Assembly: GCA_043823315.1 (NCBI GenBank) | Contig: JBDRAU010000030.1 | Span: 1-17,771 of the forward strand | Reading direction: 5' to 3' | Source: JBDRAU01 sp043823315 | GTDB taxonomy: Bacteria > Patescibacteriota > UBA1384 > DTJR01 | Length of the DNA: 17,771 bases | Shown: positions 12,252 to 17,771 of the stretch, piece after piece | Layout of the letters: each line of letters opens with the position of its first letter | Position numbering within the stretch: position 1 is the stretch's first letter | Notes under the pieces: model-generated | Database searches by the model: none | Seen by the model: the letters and a program-made list of their open reading frames with translations, nothing else | Told to the model about the DNA's origin: nothing | Translations under genes and position numbers: made by a program

Positions 12252-13355
12252 TTAGTAAACGTACCCTCTAATCGCATCCATAGAAACTCTTCGCTCGGTA
12301 ATTTTCCCGCGAATCCAGTTGGCTTCGTGAACTGTAATATACCCATCACCAACCCCTACGACCACCGAGGCATGTCCGTAAAATCGATCAAGAGCAACTC
12401 CGCCAACTCTCGGTTGACTTTGTGTAGCAGCCACATTTCCAGCATATCCCTGAATCGGAATGCCCGATTGTTCCCTCGCCCACGGCACGCATTGGGAAAA
12501 AGAAGTCCCGATTATCGTCACGCTCCCGCCTGAATAACTGCGCGAGCTCGTAGTATAAGAAGTGTTTGAGGTCGAAGCAAGTCGAACGCGAATCGACTCT
12601 TGGCGCTTTTTTTCGGCCGCAGCAGCTGCCTCTGCTATCTCTCGCGCCTCCGCTTCGTTAATCGCTACCAGCCAATCATCCGAAGTGTTTGTATCGGAAG
12701 AAGGAATTACCAGCACCGTTCCCGGTTTGATGTATTTAAGCGAAACCGGATCAAGATTATTTGCATCAACCAGAGAACCGACATGCAAATTAAATTTACT
12801 CGCCACTTGAACCACCGTCTCGCCGGGTTTCAAAATATAAGTCGGATCTTCCCGCCCCGGCACATCAAAATTCTTTCCGGCGTTAACCGCAAGTTGCTGC
12901 TCCAAAGTATAAGAGTCGTTACTTGTCACCGCCGCCAGAGCTACCTCGTCGGCATCAATATAAAGCCCAGGGGTGTATTGCGAAAAATACACCGCAAATC
13001 TAGCTGACTCAATCGGATCAATCGTTTGAGAAAAATGAATCGCGTCTTCATAGGCCTGTGCTTCGGCGCTCACGCGCGAGACAAGCGGTAAAACTGCAAT
13101 AATAGCTACGACGAAAAATTTATAAACGAGCGAGCGCGTCAATCCTTTTCTCTTTAAAAATCCTTTGAAACGGACAAAATACTTCTTGACGATTTGGATA
13201 AGTTTAAAAACCAAGTCCCGAAGTAAATCGACCTCGCCGAAAATTAGCTCGGGAAAGTCAGCTAAAGCAAGAAACCCGCGAATGGCGGGGCTGAAAGTTC
13301 TTCCTAATTTTGAACCCTTTTTACCTCGTAAGGGAGGCTCTTCGGTGTTATTCAT
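12252..13355 (-). CDS. Membrane-anchored LysM-CHAP peptidoglycan hydrolase
   Basis: The protein has 367 aa. A cytoplasmic-looking N-tail of about 75 residues with amphipathic, basic segments is followed by one membrane anchor (about 76-95). Outside are a linker, a LysM peptidoglycan-binding module (about 173-218: YILKPGETVVQVASKF to IKPGTVLVIP), an Ala/Glu helix (230-255) and a Ser/Thr linker. The C-terminal CHAP domain (about 285-367) has catalytic Cys289 in QCVPWAREQ, His328 in YGHASVVVGV, and HEANW at 343-347. CHAP enzymes cleave peptidoglycan peptides, so a role in wall remodelling or division is likely. A promoter TTGACA-16-TAAAAT (13396-13369) places transcription start about 7 nt before the ATG. 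The long N-tail is unusual for an exported hydrolase. Confidence 0.9.
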   Translation of the reverse strand: MNNTEEPPLRGKKGSKLGRTFSPAIRGFLALADFPELIFGEVDLLRDLVFKLIQIVKKYFVRFKGFLKRKGLTRSLVYKFFVVAIIAVLPLVSRVSAEAQAYEDAIHFSQTIDPIESARFAVYFSQYTPGLYIDADEVALAAVTSNDSYTLEQQLAVNAGKNFDVPGREDPTYILKPGETVVQVASKFNLHVGSLVDANNLDPVSLKYIKPGTVLVIPSSDTNTSDDWLVAINEAEAREIAEAAAAAEKKRQESIRVRLASTSNTSYTTSSRSYSGGSVTIIGTSFSQCVPWAREQSGIPIQGYAGNVAATQSQPRVGGVALDRFYGHASVVVGVGDGYITVHEANWIRGKITERRVSMDAIRGYVY

Positions 13356-13368
13356 AATAACGCCATTG

Positions 13369-13396
13369 ATTTTAGCCGATACTGAAACTTTGTCAA
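13369..13396 (-). promoter_or_regulatory. Sigma70-type promoter of the LysM-CHAP gene
   Basis: Minus strand TTGACA (13396-13391), 16 nt, TAAAAT (13374-13369). The -35 box lies 3-4 nt from the palindrome at 13400-13415. Confidence 0.75.
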
Positions 13397-13398
13397 GC

Positions 13399-13416
13399 CC
13401 CGACGCTTTGGTCGGA
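13399..13416. repeat. Palindromic repeat, CCGACGCTTTGGTCGG family
   Basis: CCGAC (13400-13404)/GTCGG (13411-13415) with loop GCTTTG. The same core occurs in typA (16374-16390) and in the decayed tRNA copy (17648-17663). Confidence 0.6.
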
Positions 13417-13421
13417 GCGCA

Positions 13422-13498
13422 GACCCCGTATCAAAATACGAAATGGAACGCGAATGAATAATTCGATGTGGAATATTCGAATTTTTGATACTGGGGTC
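13422..13498. repeat. Imperfect long inverted repeat between convergently spaced units
   Basis: GACCCCGTATCAAAAT (13422-13437) pairs with ATTTTTGATACTGGGGTC (13481-13498), with small mismatches, around 43 nt of AT-rich sequence. It lies downstream of the operon ending at 13535 and upstream of the CHAP promoter. It could be a transcription-ending hairpin or a small non-autonomous element. Confidence 0.5.
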
Positions 13499-13534
13499 AA
13501 GGGCTATATAGCGAAATAATGAAAATAAACAAAC

Positions 13535-14023
13535 CTAATAGATCACAGATCTTGTCCCGAACTGCAAAAGTTGCTGGAGGGACTCGGGCGCAATTACATA
13601 AATTATTCCGATAGAGGCAGCCAGAATTATGACTGCGAGCCACTTGGTATAAATTCCCGCCGTTCGCGTAAACAAAATAATTGAAAGAACAGCCATCACC
13701 ACCGGCGCAACAACTTTAATATCTCCAAGCGGCACATAGCTTCCGGCAATATACGCCTCCGATTGGCCCAAATATTGCCCCAGATCAAAACTGATTTTGA
13801 ATTTTATAAAAATCGCCTCGGCCACTAGCACCAGAAGCATCAGCCAGCTTGAGGATTTTGTCGATTCCCCTTCGGTCCGATAAACTTCATAAATCACCGC
13901 CGGTAGAAGCGTAATCACCATTAGAAGCGGCCAGCCCCTTACATATCCTACGTATCCTCCGATCGCCGCTACGACAGTTAATATCAAACAAATCAGCGCC
14001 GCATATTTAGTGGGTTTTGGCAT
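13535..14023 (-). CDS. Multi-pass membrane protein of unknown function
   Basis: The protein has 162 aa with about five hydrophobic helices: near 7-27, 32-45, 59-74, 104-118 and 126-144. Hydrophilic loops are short; one carries GESTKSSS. No conserved catalytic or binding motif is seen, so no function is proposed. It is the second gene of an operon: the upstream YARHG gene ends 17 nt before, and AAGGAG lies 4 nt from the ATG, a good ribosome site. The host-like AT-rich composition and shared transcription suggest it works with the YARHG membrane protein at the cell surface. Confidence 0.8.
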   Translation of the reverse strand: MPKPTKYAALICLILTVVAAIGGYVGYVRGWPLLMVITLLPAVIYEVYRTEGESTKSSSWLMLLVLVAEAIFIKFKISFDLGQYLGQSEAYIAGSYVPLGDIKVVAPVVMAVLSIILFTRTAGIYTKWLAVIILAASIGIIYVIAPESLQQLLQFGTRSVIY

Positions 14024-14040
14024 AAATCTCCTTTAATAAT

Positions 14041-14616
14041 CTATTGATTCGTGTTGCATCCGCTGTCAGAACTCGCCAGAGGACTGCCGGTTTTTTCTTC
14101 GTAAGAGCTGATTGTGGCAATATTTTTATTTTCCGTTGTTGTCAACGAGGATTCGCTGAAGTTTGAGTCTTTTTTATACCAGCTTTTTTGGGCGAAATAA
14201 CATTGCAGGTCTTTGTGAACAAAAGCTCTGCCGTGCCGGGCATAAATTTCGTTTCGGGCTACTTTGAGCTGCCACGGAGTAAGATCGGCTAATTCCGTCT
14301 GCAAAATAACTCTAGTACTGGAATCTTCAATTATATAGTCTGAAGCGGAGGCGGTTGTTGCAGTACTTGAAGCGGTCAAACTCGCATTAACAGTCGCGGT
14401 TACAGTTACCGAGGCTGTCGTGCCAGCAGTTTTTTCGACATCTTTCTTTCCCAAATAGCTCAAAATAAGATATCCTCCAACTCCTAAAACAATCAAAACC
14501 ACAACGACTACGCCGATAATAATTCCTACACCGGAGCTTGATTTTGCTGTCGGCTCCAAGCCGTTACTTTCTTCAGCGCTTTTTTGCGGTTCGTTCGAAC
14601 TCGGTTGAGTATCCAT
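14041..14616 (-). CDS. Membrane-anchored YARHG-domain protein
   Basis: The protein has 191 aa. A short acidic, Ser/Glu-rich cytoplasmic tail (1-28) is followed by one very hydrophobic helix (about 30-54). Then comes a Thr/Ala/Ser-rich spacer (64-92) and an extracellular YARHG domain (about 104-172) with the signature ARNEIYARHGRAF at 120-132 and CYFAQKSWY at 139-147. YARHG domains are found in exported bacterial proteins, but their biochemical role is not established. Minus-strand TATAAT (14645-14640) and a G-rich ribosome site directly before ATG 14616 support the start. It is followed after 17 nt by a membrane-protein gene, likely co-transcribed. The spacer is typical of surface display. 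Confidence 0.85.
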   Translation of the reverse strand: MDTQPSSNEPQKSAEESNGLEPTAKSSSGVGIIIGVVVVVLIVLGVGGYLILSYLGKKDVEKTAGTTASVTVTATVNASLTASSTATTASASDYIIEDSSTRVILQTELADLTPWQLKVARNEIYARHGRAFVHKDLQCYFAQKSWYKKDSNFSESSLTTTENKNIATISSYEEKTGSPLASSDSGCNTNQ

Positions 14617-14639
14617 ACCCCCCCTATTTAATTAAGTTA

Positions 14640-14645
14640 ATTATA
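14640..14645 (-). promoter_or_regulatory. -10 box of the YARHG operon
   Basis: TATAAT reads 14645 to 14640; no clear -35. The predicted leader is about 16 nt and contains AGGGGGG. Confidence 0.45.
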
Positions 14646-14660
14646 ACTCAAAATGATTTC

Positions 14661-14694
14661 AAAAAGAAGAGCGGGCTCCGCCGTAGCGGAGCCC
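14661..14694 (-). terminator. Rho-independent terminator of the GC-rich membrane orphan
   Basis: Minus strand GGGCTCCGC/GCGGAGCCC (14694-14686/14681-14673, 4-nt loop) is followed by GCTCTTCTTTTT, 5 nt after the TGA stop. Confidence 0.85.
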
Positions 14695-14699
14695 ATGAG

Positions 14700-14978
14700 T
14701 CAAAACCAGTCTTGGCGAGTGATCAGCTGTCCGTCTTCATCATTATCACCGACTTTGCAACCCCTGCCGAGTCGGCCAAACCGCTCGCGGATCGGATCGA
14801 ATGCGGCCGCGCCGAGGAACAAGTAGAAAGATGCCCCGGCAATCGCGGCGATGGCCCCGAAGAGCCAAGACAACTTTGGGCAACAAATCGCTGCAGTGGT
14901 TGAACTGTACGCCACCCCCTTCAGCAAGGGAGCCAACACGATCGGCTTGAGAAAAATCGCAGCAATTTTCTTAACCAT
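14700..14978 (-). CDS. GC-rich small membrane protein, function unknown
   Basis: The protein has 92 aa. The N-terminus MVKKIAAIFLKPIV is amphipathic and basic, and a hydrophobic stretch lies at about 35-60 (LFGAIAAIAGASFYLFLGAAAF). A C-terminal region rich in Arg/Gly/Asp (RFGRLGRGCK, DNDEDGQ) follows. It contains three Cys (ICCP, GCK). No family is recognised. GGAAGGGA lies 6 nt before the ATG. The ending TGA, high GC and an adjacent 9-bp-stem terminator make it one of the five GC-rich single-gene units. The upstream 180 nt to typA (14979-15161) is AT-rich with only a weak promoter-like TTGAAA; no other feature is visible there. Confidence 0.65.
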   Translation of the reverse strand: MVKKIAAIFLKPIVLAPLLKGVAYSSTTAAICCPKLSWLFGAIAAIAGASFYLFLGAAAFDPIRERFGRLGRGCKVGDNDEDGQLITRQDWF

Positions 14979-15161
14979 CTCGGCTCCCTTCCGGTTGAGG
15001 TAGAATTAAATTAACAGATATCTATATTTTTTCAACCTAATCTATCAGAATCTTAGTACTTAAAAACCCGCTCCCAGCCCGCGAGGAAATTACTTTTGCT
15101 ACAAAGGATACTATTTCGCAGTTCGATAGGTCGCTCTTCTTAATAGCTAAAGTAATAAAAC

Positions 15162-17051
15162 TTATTTGCCCCTGGCTCTATTCCTAAGAGTCGGATCTAA
15201 AATCTTTTTACGAAGTCGAAGCGATTTAGGAGTTACCTCCAAGAGTTCATCGTCTTCGAGAAAATCAATACACTCTTCGAGTGACATAATCGTCGCCGGA
15301 GTCAAAACTGTGGTCATATCGGACGAAGCCGCACGAATATTTGTTAAATGCTTTTCCTTGCAAACGTTAATTTCAATATCGCTCTCCCGCGTATTTAGCC
15401 CTACGATCATTCCTTTATAAACTTGTGTTTGCGGTTCGACAAAAGTAATTCCTCTGCCTTGAGCAATATCGAGTCCATAAGTAACTGCCTTGCCATCATT
15501 AGAAGCAATCAGTACTCCGTTTCGAAGTCGTGGAATCTCGGCTTGGACCTTTTCGAATCTCAAAAATATCGAATTTGCCACCGCCGTGCCGCGCGAAAGG
15601 GTCATCAATTGTGACCGAAAACCAAGCATTCCCCGAGTAGTAATTTCAAAAATTAACCTCGTCGAACCGCCTTGGAGCGGATTCTGATGATGCAGAACAC
15701 CCTTTCGTCTGATAACCTCGGCAATAACATTATTGATAAACTGATCCTCAACATCAACCGTCAACTCTTCAACCGGCTCATTTTTAACGCCGTCAATCTC
15801 TTTGGTAATTACCTCCGGCTTGCCTATGTGCATCTCAAAACCCTCTCGGCGAAGATTTTCGATAAATACAGATAAATGAAGCTCGCCGCGTCCCGATAAA
15901 ATATATTCTCCATCTTCGCTAATTTTCAGCTTCAGTGAAACATTGGTTTCAAGTTCTTTTTCAATCCGCTCCAAAATCTGTCTTCCGGTCACAAATTGAC
16001 CCTCGCGGCCGGCAAATGGCGAAGTATTGGCAGAAACCGCCATCGAAAGCGTCGGCTCCTCAATCGAAATTCCCTCAAGCGCTTCGGGATTTGATGAATC
16101 GGCAATCGTATCTCCGATCGAAGCGTTTTTAACACCCGTAATCGCCACGATATCCCCGCCCTGCGCCTCGCTGGTTTCATCCCGCTTGAGTCCGGAACTA
16201 ACAAAAATCTTATCGATTCTGGCATTTTCCTTTACTCCCTCGCCGTTTACTATGCTTACTTGGAGCCCGGCAGTCGCTTTTCCCCTCGAGATTCTGCCAA
16301 TTGCGTATTTGCCCTGATAGTTGTCCCAGTCGAGAGTTGAAACGAGCATCTGAAAATTACCCTTCCCGACGCTCCGACGCTTTGGATCGGAGTCCGACAG
16401 GATCGTCGGACTTCCGGTCGGGATCCCGACAGTCTGACTCGTCGGGACTTCAGGCGCAGGAATATATTTTAAAATCGCTTCAAATATCTTCGACAAATCG
16501 CCGTCCTCAGTAAAGTCCTGTGGGACTTCGTCCCATGCCTTTCCTTCTTTAGCAATCGAATACAAAATGGGAAATTCAAGCTGCGACTCATCTTTGGCTA
16601 AATCCAAAAATAAATCTGAAATTTGTTCGATAACATTTTCAATCTGGGCATTTTGCTTGTCGATTTTATTTACAACGACGATTATTTTGAGCCCAAGATC
16701 AAGAGCTTTTTTCAAAACAAATCTAGTTTGCGGCATTGGACCTTCTTGGGCATCGACCACCAATATAGCCCCATCAGCCATGTTAAGCGTTCGCTCTACC
16801 TCCCCGCCAAAATCGGCATGTCCAGGCGTGTCGATAATGTTGATTTTAGTACCTTGATAATTAACGGCGGTGTTTTTGGCGAGTATCGTGATTCCGCGTT
16901 CCTTTTCCTGATCGTTTGAGTCCATTATCAATGTTTGGCTAAATTCGGCCTGATTTTCGCGAAAAGTGTGGGACTGCTTTAATAGACCATCGACAAGCGT
17001 GGTCTTTCCGTGATCTACGTGAGCTATGATTGCGACATTCCTTATATTCAT
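15162..17051 (-). CDS. typA: TypA/BipA translational GTPase with an internal palindrome-coded insertion
   Basis: The protein has 629 aa, slightly longer than the usual ~610. GTPase motifs: AHVDHGKTT (10-18), ERGITI (51-56), DTPGHADFGG (75-84), VVNKIDK (127-133). Then come EF-Tu-like domain 2, EF-G-like domains III and V, and the TypA-specific C-terminal domain ending LRKKILDPTLRNRARGK. By family knowledge it binds the ribosome and supports growth under stress or cold. Between IPAPEV and FQMLVSTLDWD, where relatives have about five residues, this protein has about 29 (203-231). These are encoded by overlapping palindromes (16364-16447) of the family also found between genes. The frame is kept and all motifs are intact, so it is probably functional. 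No clear Shine-Dalgarno; a strong promoter lies at 17248-17276. Confidence 0.95.
   Translation of the reverse strand: MNIRNVAIIAHVDHGKTTLVDGLLKQSHTFRENQAEFSQTLIMDSNDQEKERGITILAKNTAVNYQGTKINIIDTPGHADFGGEVERTLNMADGAILVVDAQEGPMPQTRFVLKKALDLGLKIIVVVNKIDKQNAQIENVIEQISDLFLDLAKDESQLEFPILYSIAKEGKAWDEVPQDFTEDGDLSKIFEAILKYIPAPEVPTSQTVGIPTGSPTILSDSDPKRRSVGKGNFQMLVSTLDWDNYQGKYAIGRISRGKATAGLQVSIVNGEGVKENARIDKIFVSSGLKRDETSEAQGGDIVAITGVKNASIGDTIADSSNPEALEGISIEEPTLSMAVSANTSPFAGREGQFVTGRQILERIEKELETNVSLKLKISEDGEYILSGRGELHLSVFIENLRREGFEMHIGKPEVITKEIDGVKNEPVEELTVDVEDQFINNVIAEVIRRKGVLHHQNPLQGGSTRLIFEITTRGMLGFRSQLMTLSRGTAVANSIFLRFEKVQAEIPRLRNGVLIASNDGKAVTYGLDIAQGRGITFVEPQTQVYKGMIVGLNTRESDIEINVCKEKHLTNIRAASSDMTTVLTPATIMSLEECIDFLEDDELLEVTPKSLRLRKKILDPTLRNRARGK
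16364..16447. repeat. Composite palindromic repeat inserted in the typA coding sequence
   Basis: Nested palindromes: outer TCCCGAC/GTCGGGA (16364-16370/16441-16447), CTCCGA/TCGGAG (16372-16377/16387-16392), GTCCGAC/GTCGGAC (16392-16398/16405-16411), and the perfect 14-mer GTCGGGATCCCGAC (16417-16430). The core CCGACGCTTTGGATCGG matches the intergenic copies at 13400 and 17648. Confidence 0.75.
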
Positions 17052-17056
17052 ATTTC

Positions 17057-17115
17057 TTTGTCATCCTCGAGCCGACAGTATTTCTGTCATCCCGCACTTG
17101 ATGCGGGATCTATAT
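17057..17115. repeat. Dispersed GTCATCC-type intergenic repeat
   Basis: GTCATCCTCGAGCCGACAG is followed by CTGTCATCCCGCACTTGATG and CGGGATCT, with a CCCGCA/TGCGGG hairpin. Such repeats are widespread in bacterial intergenic regions. It lies in the typA 5' leader. Confidence 0.55.
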
Positions 17116-17149
17116 TTTTCACGATCATATTCGAGATCCATCTCCTAAA

Positions 17150-17240
17150 AAAGAATACCCTCCTTCGCTCTTCGAGCTACGGAAGGGTTGATCTCTTCGC
17201 GAAGCGAAATAGATCAAAAAGCCCCCTTCGGCCGAATTAA
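17150..17240. repeat. Clustered hairpins in the typA 5' leader
   Basis: CCTTC...GAAGG with inner GCTC/GAGC, then TGATCT...AGATCA around CTTCGCGAAG, then TTCGGCCGAA: three consecutive palindromes between the typA promoter and the repeat at 17057. CCTTCGCTCTT also occurs at the start of the dnaK leader. Confidence 0.45.
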
Positions 17241-17247
17241 CCTATAA

Positions 17248-17276
17248 AATATACACCAAAATCAGCCAAATGTCAA
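17248..17276 (-). promoter_or_regulatory. Sigma70-type promoter of typA
   Basis: Minus strand TTGACA (17276-17271), exactly 17 nt, TATATT (17253-17248). It predicts a leader of about 190 nt filled with the palindromes listed above. Confidence 0.75.
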
Positions 17277-17286
17277 TCTTAAAACA

Positions 17287-17316
17287 GAATACCCACGCTA
17301 CTGTGGGCATTTTTTT
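17287..17316 (-). terminator. Hairpin after tRNA-Lys, likely bidirectional terminator
   Basis: CCCAC (17292-17296)/GTGGG (17303-17307) with a 6-nt loop has a T-run on the plus side (17310-17316). On the minus side TATTCTGTTTT follows. It directly follows the tRNA 3' end. Confidence 0.6.
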
Positions 17317-17390
17317 GGAGGGCCTGATGGGTATCGAACCCATGACACGCTGCTTAAAAGGCAGCTGCTCTACCACTGAGCTACAGGCCC
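17316..17390 (-). tRNA. tRNA-Lys (anticodon TTT)
   Basis: A complete cloverleaf on the minus strand: acceptor GGGCCTG/CAGGCCC, D-stem GCTC/GAGC, anticodon stem GCTGC/GCAGC around loop CTTTTAA (anticodon TTT), and T-arm ATGGG/CCCAT with TTCGATA. The 3' CCA is encoded (TCCA). The discriminator is T, unusual for tRNA-Lys. Two decayed copies lie upstream, and all share a promoter at 17740-17768. Confidence 0.93.
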
Positions 17391-17517
17391 AAACTAACTA
17401 TTTTTTAATGTTCGATACCTGGGTATCGGTCACAGATAATTTTCTGTTGAAAATTTCCGCGACCCCGCCTCGCTCGCCTTCGCTCACTGCGGCTCTTTGA
17501 TGTTGCATCCATCCAAG

Positions 17518-17596
17518 CCCATGACACGCTGCTTAAAAGGCAGCTGCGGCTCAGATTTTAGGTACCACCCTAAAATCCCAACTGAGCTACAGGCCC
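17518..17596 (-). pseudogene. Decayed tRNA-Lys copy with a hairpin inserted in its D-loop
   Basis: The 30 nt at 17518-17547 are identical to the anticodon-arm region of the intact gene (17339-17368), and the 5' end GGGCCTGTAGCTCAG is kept. A 24-nt palindrome (GATTTTAGG...CCTAAAATC, around 17553-17576) sits in the D-loop, leaving the D-stem pairable. The T-arm and 3' acceptor strand are gone, so it cannot make a normal tRNA. Confidence 0.75.
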
Positions 17597-17629
17597 AAAC
17601 TTACTATTTTTGAATGTCCGATGTCGAGG

Positions 17630-17698
17630 GATCAGACCCGCTGAGTACCGACGCTTCGGTCGGGACCCCGACTGTATTCACGTCGGGGCTACAGGCCC
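17630..17698 (-). pseudogene. Second decayed tRNA copy with palindromic repeats inserted after position 11
   Basis: The 5' end GGGCCTGTAGC (17698-17688) is intact. It is followed by two palindromes, CCCCGAC/GTCGGGG (17666-17672/17682-17688) and CCGAC/GTCGG with loop GCTTCG (17648-17663), the same family as in typA. GGGTCTGATCCC-like sequence after it may be a T-arm remnant. There is no anticodon arm. Confidence 0.55.
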
Positions 17699-17739
17699 AA
17701 AAATTTTAATACCAAATAATTCGCACATCGGCACTTATT

Positions 17740-17768
17740 ATTATAGCGTAAAACAGGGTAAAAATCAA
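17740..17768 (-). promoter_or_regulatory. Promoter of the tRNA-Lys array
   Basis: Minus strand TTGATT (17768-17763), exactly 17 nt, TATAAT (17745-17740). It lies upstream of both decayed copies, so the intact tRNA-Lys would be processed from a longer transcript. Confidence 0.65.
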
Positions 17769-17771
17769 TCT

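Noticed and set aside
12562..13007. Plus-strand open frames opposite the LysM-CHAP gene
   Set aside because: The minus-strand LysM and CHAP motifs account for the region; the plus frames are low-complexity shadows.
16505..16550. Second palindromic insertion in typA (GTCCTGTGGGAC, GGGACTTCGTCCC)
   Set aside because: The coded residues match the normal spacing of the TypA region before the PAPEV motif, so no insertion is needed to explain it.
17270..17500. Open frame running across the tRNA-Lys gene
   Set aside because: It is an artefact of reading through the complement of a structurally convincing tRNA.
1..17771. CRISPR array, rRNA, prophage or integrase genes
   Set aside because: No regularly spaced direct repeats, no conserved rRNA segments and no phage or integrase proteins are visible.

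Overview
The window looks like a chromosomal piece of an uncultivated small-genome bacterium, most likely from the Candidate Phyla Radiation (Patescibacteria). The reasons are AT-rich host genes, several apparently leaderless or near-leaderless transcripts, a ComEC split into two polypeptides, a minimal DnaJ, a thioredoxin-CcdA fusion, a LysM-CHAP wall hydrolase and many short intergenic palindromic repeats. The exact lineage cannot be read from the sequence. The standard code fits: all host genes read through without internal stops. The host genes end in TAA or TAG, and TGA stops occur only in two GC-rich insert genes.

Layout. 1-354: the 3' end of a GC-rich gene encoding a Gly/Tyr/Gln-rich protein, with a strong terminator. 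369-1102: a REP-associated (Y1/HUH) transposase gene bounded by an 18-bp inverted repeat. 1101-3360 (minus): competence operon, ComEC membrane part plus a separate overlapping metallo-beta-lactamase part. 3385-3975: a divergent exported Pro-rich protein. 4164-9003: a dispersed chaperone cluster, grpE, dnaK and a zinc-finger-less dnaJ. It is interrupted by a GC-rich orphan gene (4764-5057) and a lipoprotein gene (7482-8189). 9064-9474 (minus): a GC-rich stand-alone response-regulator receiver. 9867-10385: a multi-pass membrane protein. 10504-11697 (minus): thioredoxin-CcdA redox protein. 11787-12077 (minus): GC-rich orphan. 12252-13355 (minus): LysM-CHAP hydrolase. 13535-14616 (minus): a two-gene operon of a YARHG-domain protein and a membrane protein. 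14700-14978 (minus): GC-rich membrane orphan. 15162-17051 (minus): typA/bipA. 17316-17771 (minus): a tRNA-Lys gene with two decayed copies upstream, all behind one promoter.

Three patterns stand out. (1) Five GC-rich single-gene units sit between AT-rich genes; four end in a strong hairpin terminator, and the four complete ones each have a plausible ribosome site. They look like independently acquired cassettes. (2) dnaK and the membrane-protein gene at 9867 share a two-hairpin 5' leader. In its second stem, base changes keep the pairing and the UAAU loop start is conserved. This is the best candidate here for an undescribed regulatory RNA. (3) A family of short palindromes (core CCGACGCTTYGGTCGG) lies between genes, inside a decayed tRNA copy, and in frame inside typA, where it adds about 25 residues.

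Functionally the window combines protein folding (GrpE/DnaK/DnaJ), DNA uptake (ComEC parts), extracytoplasmic thiol redox (Trx-CcdA), cell-wall turnover (LysM-CHAP), ribosome-associated stress GTPase (TypA) and translation (tRNA-Lys). No CRISPR, rRNA or CIRCE site is visible.
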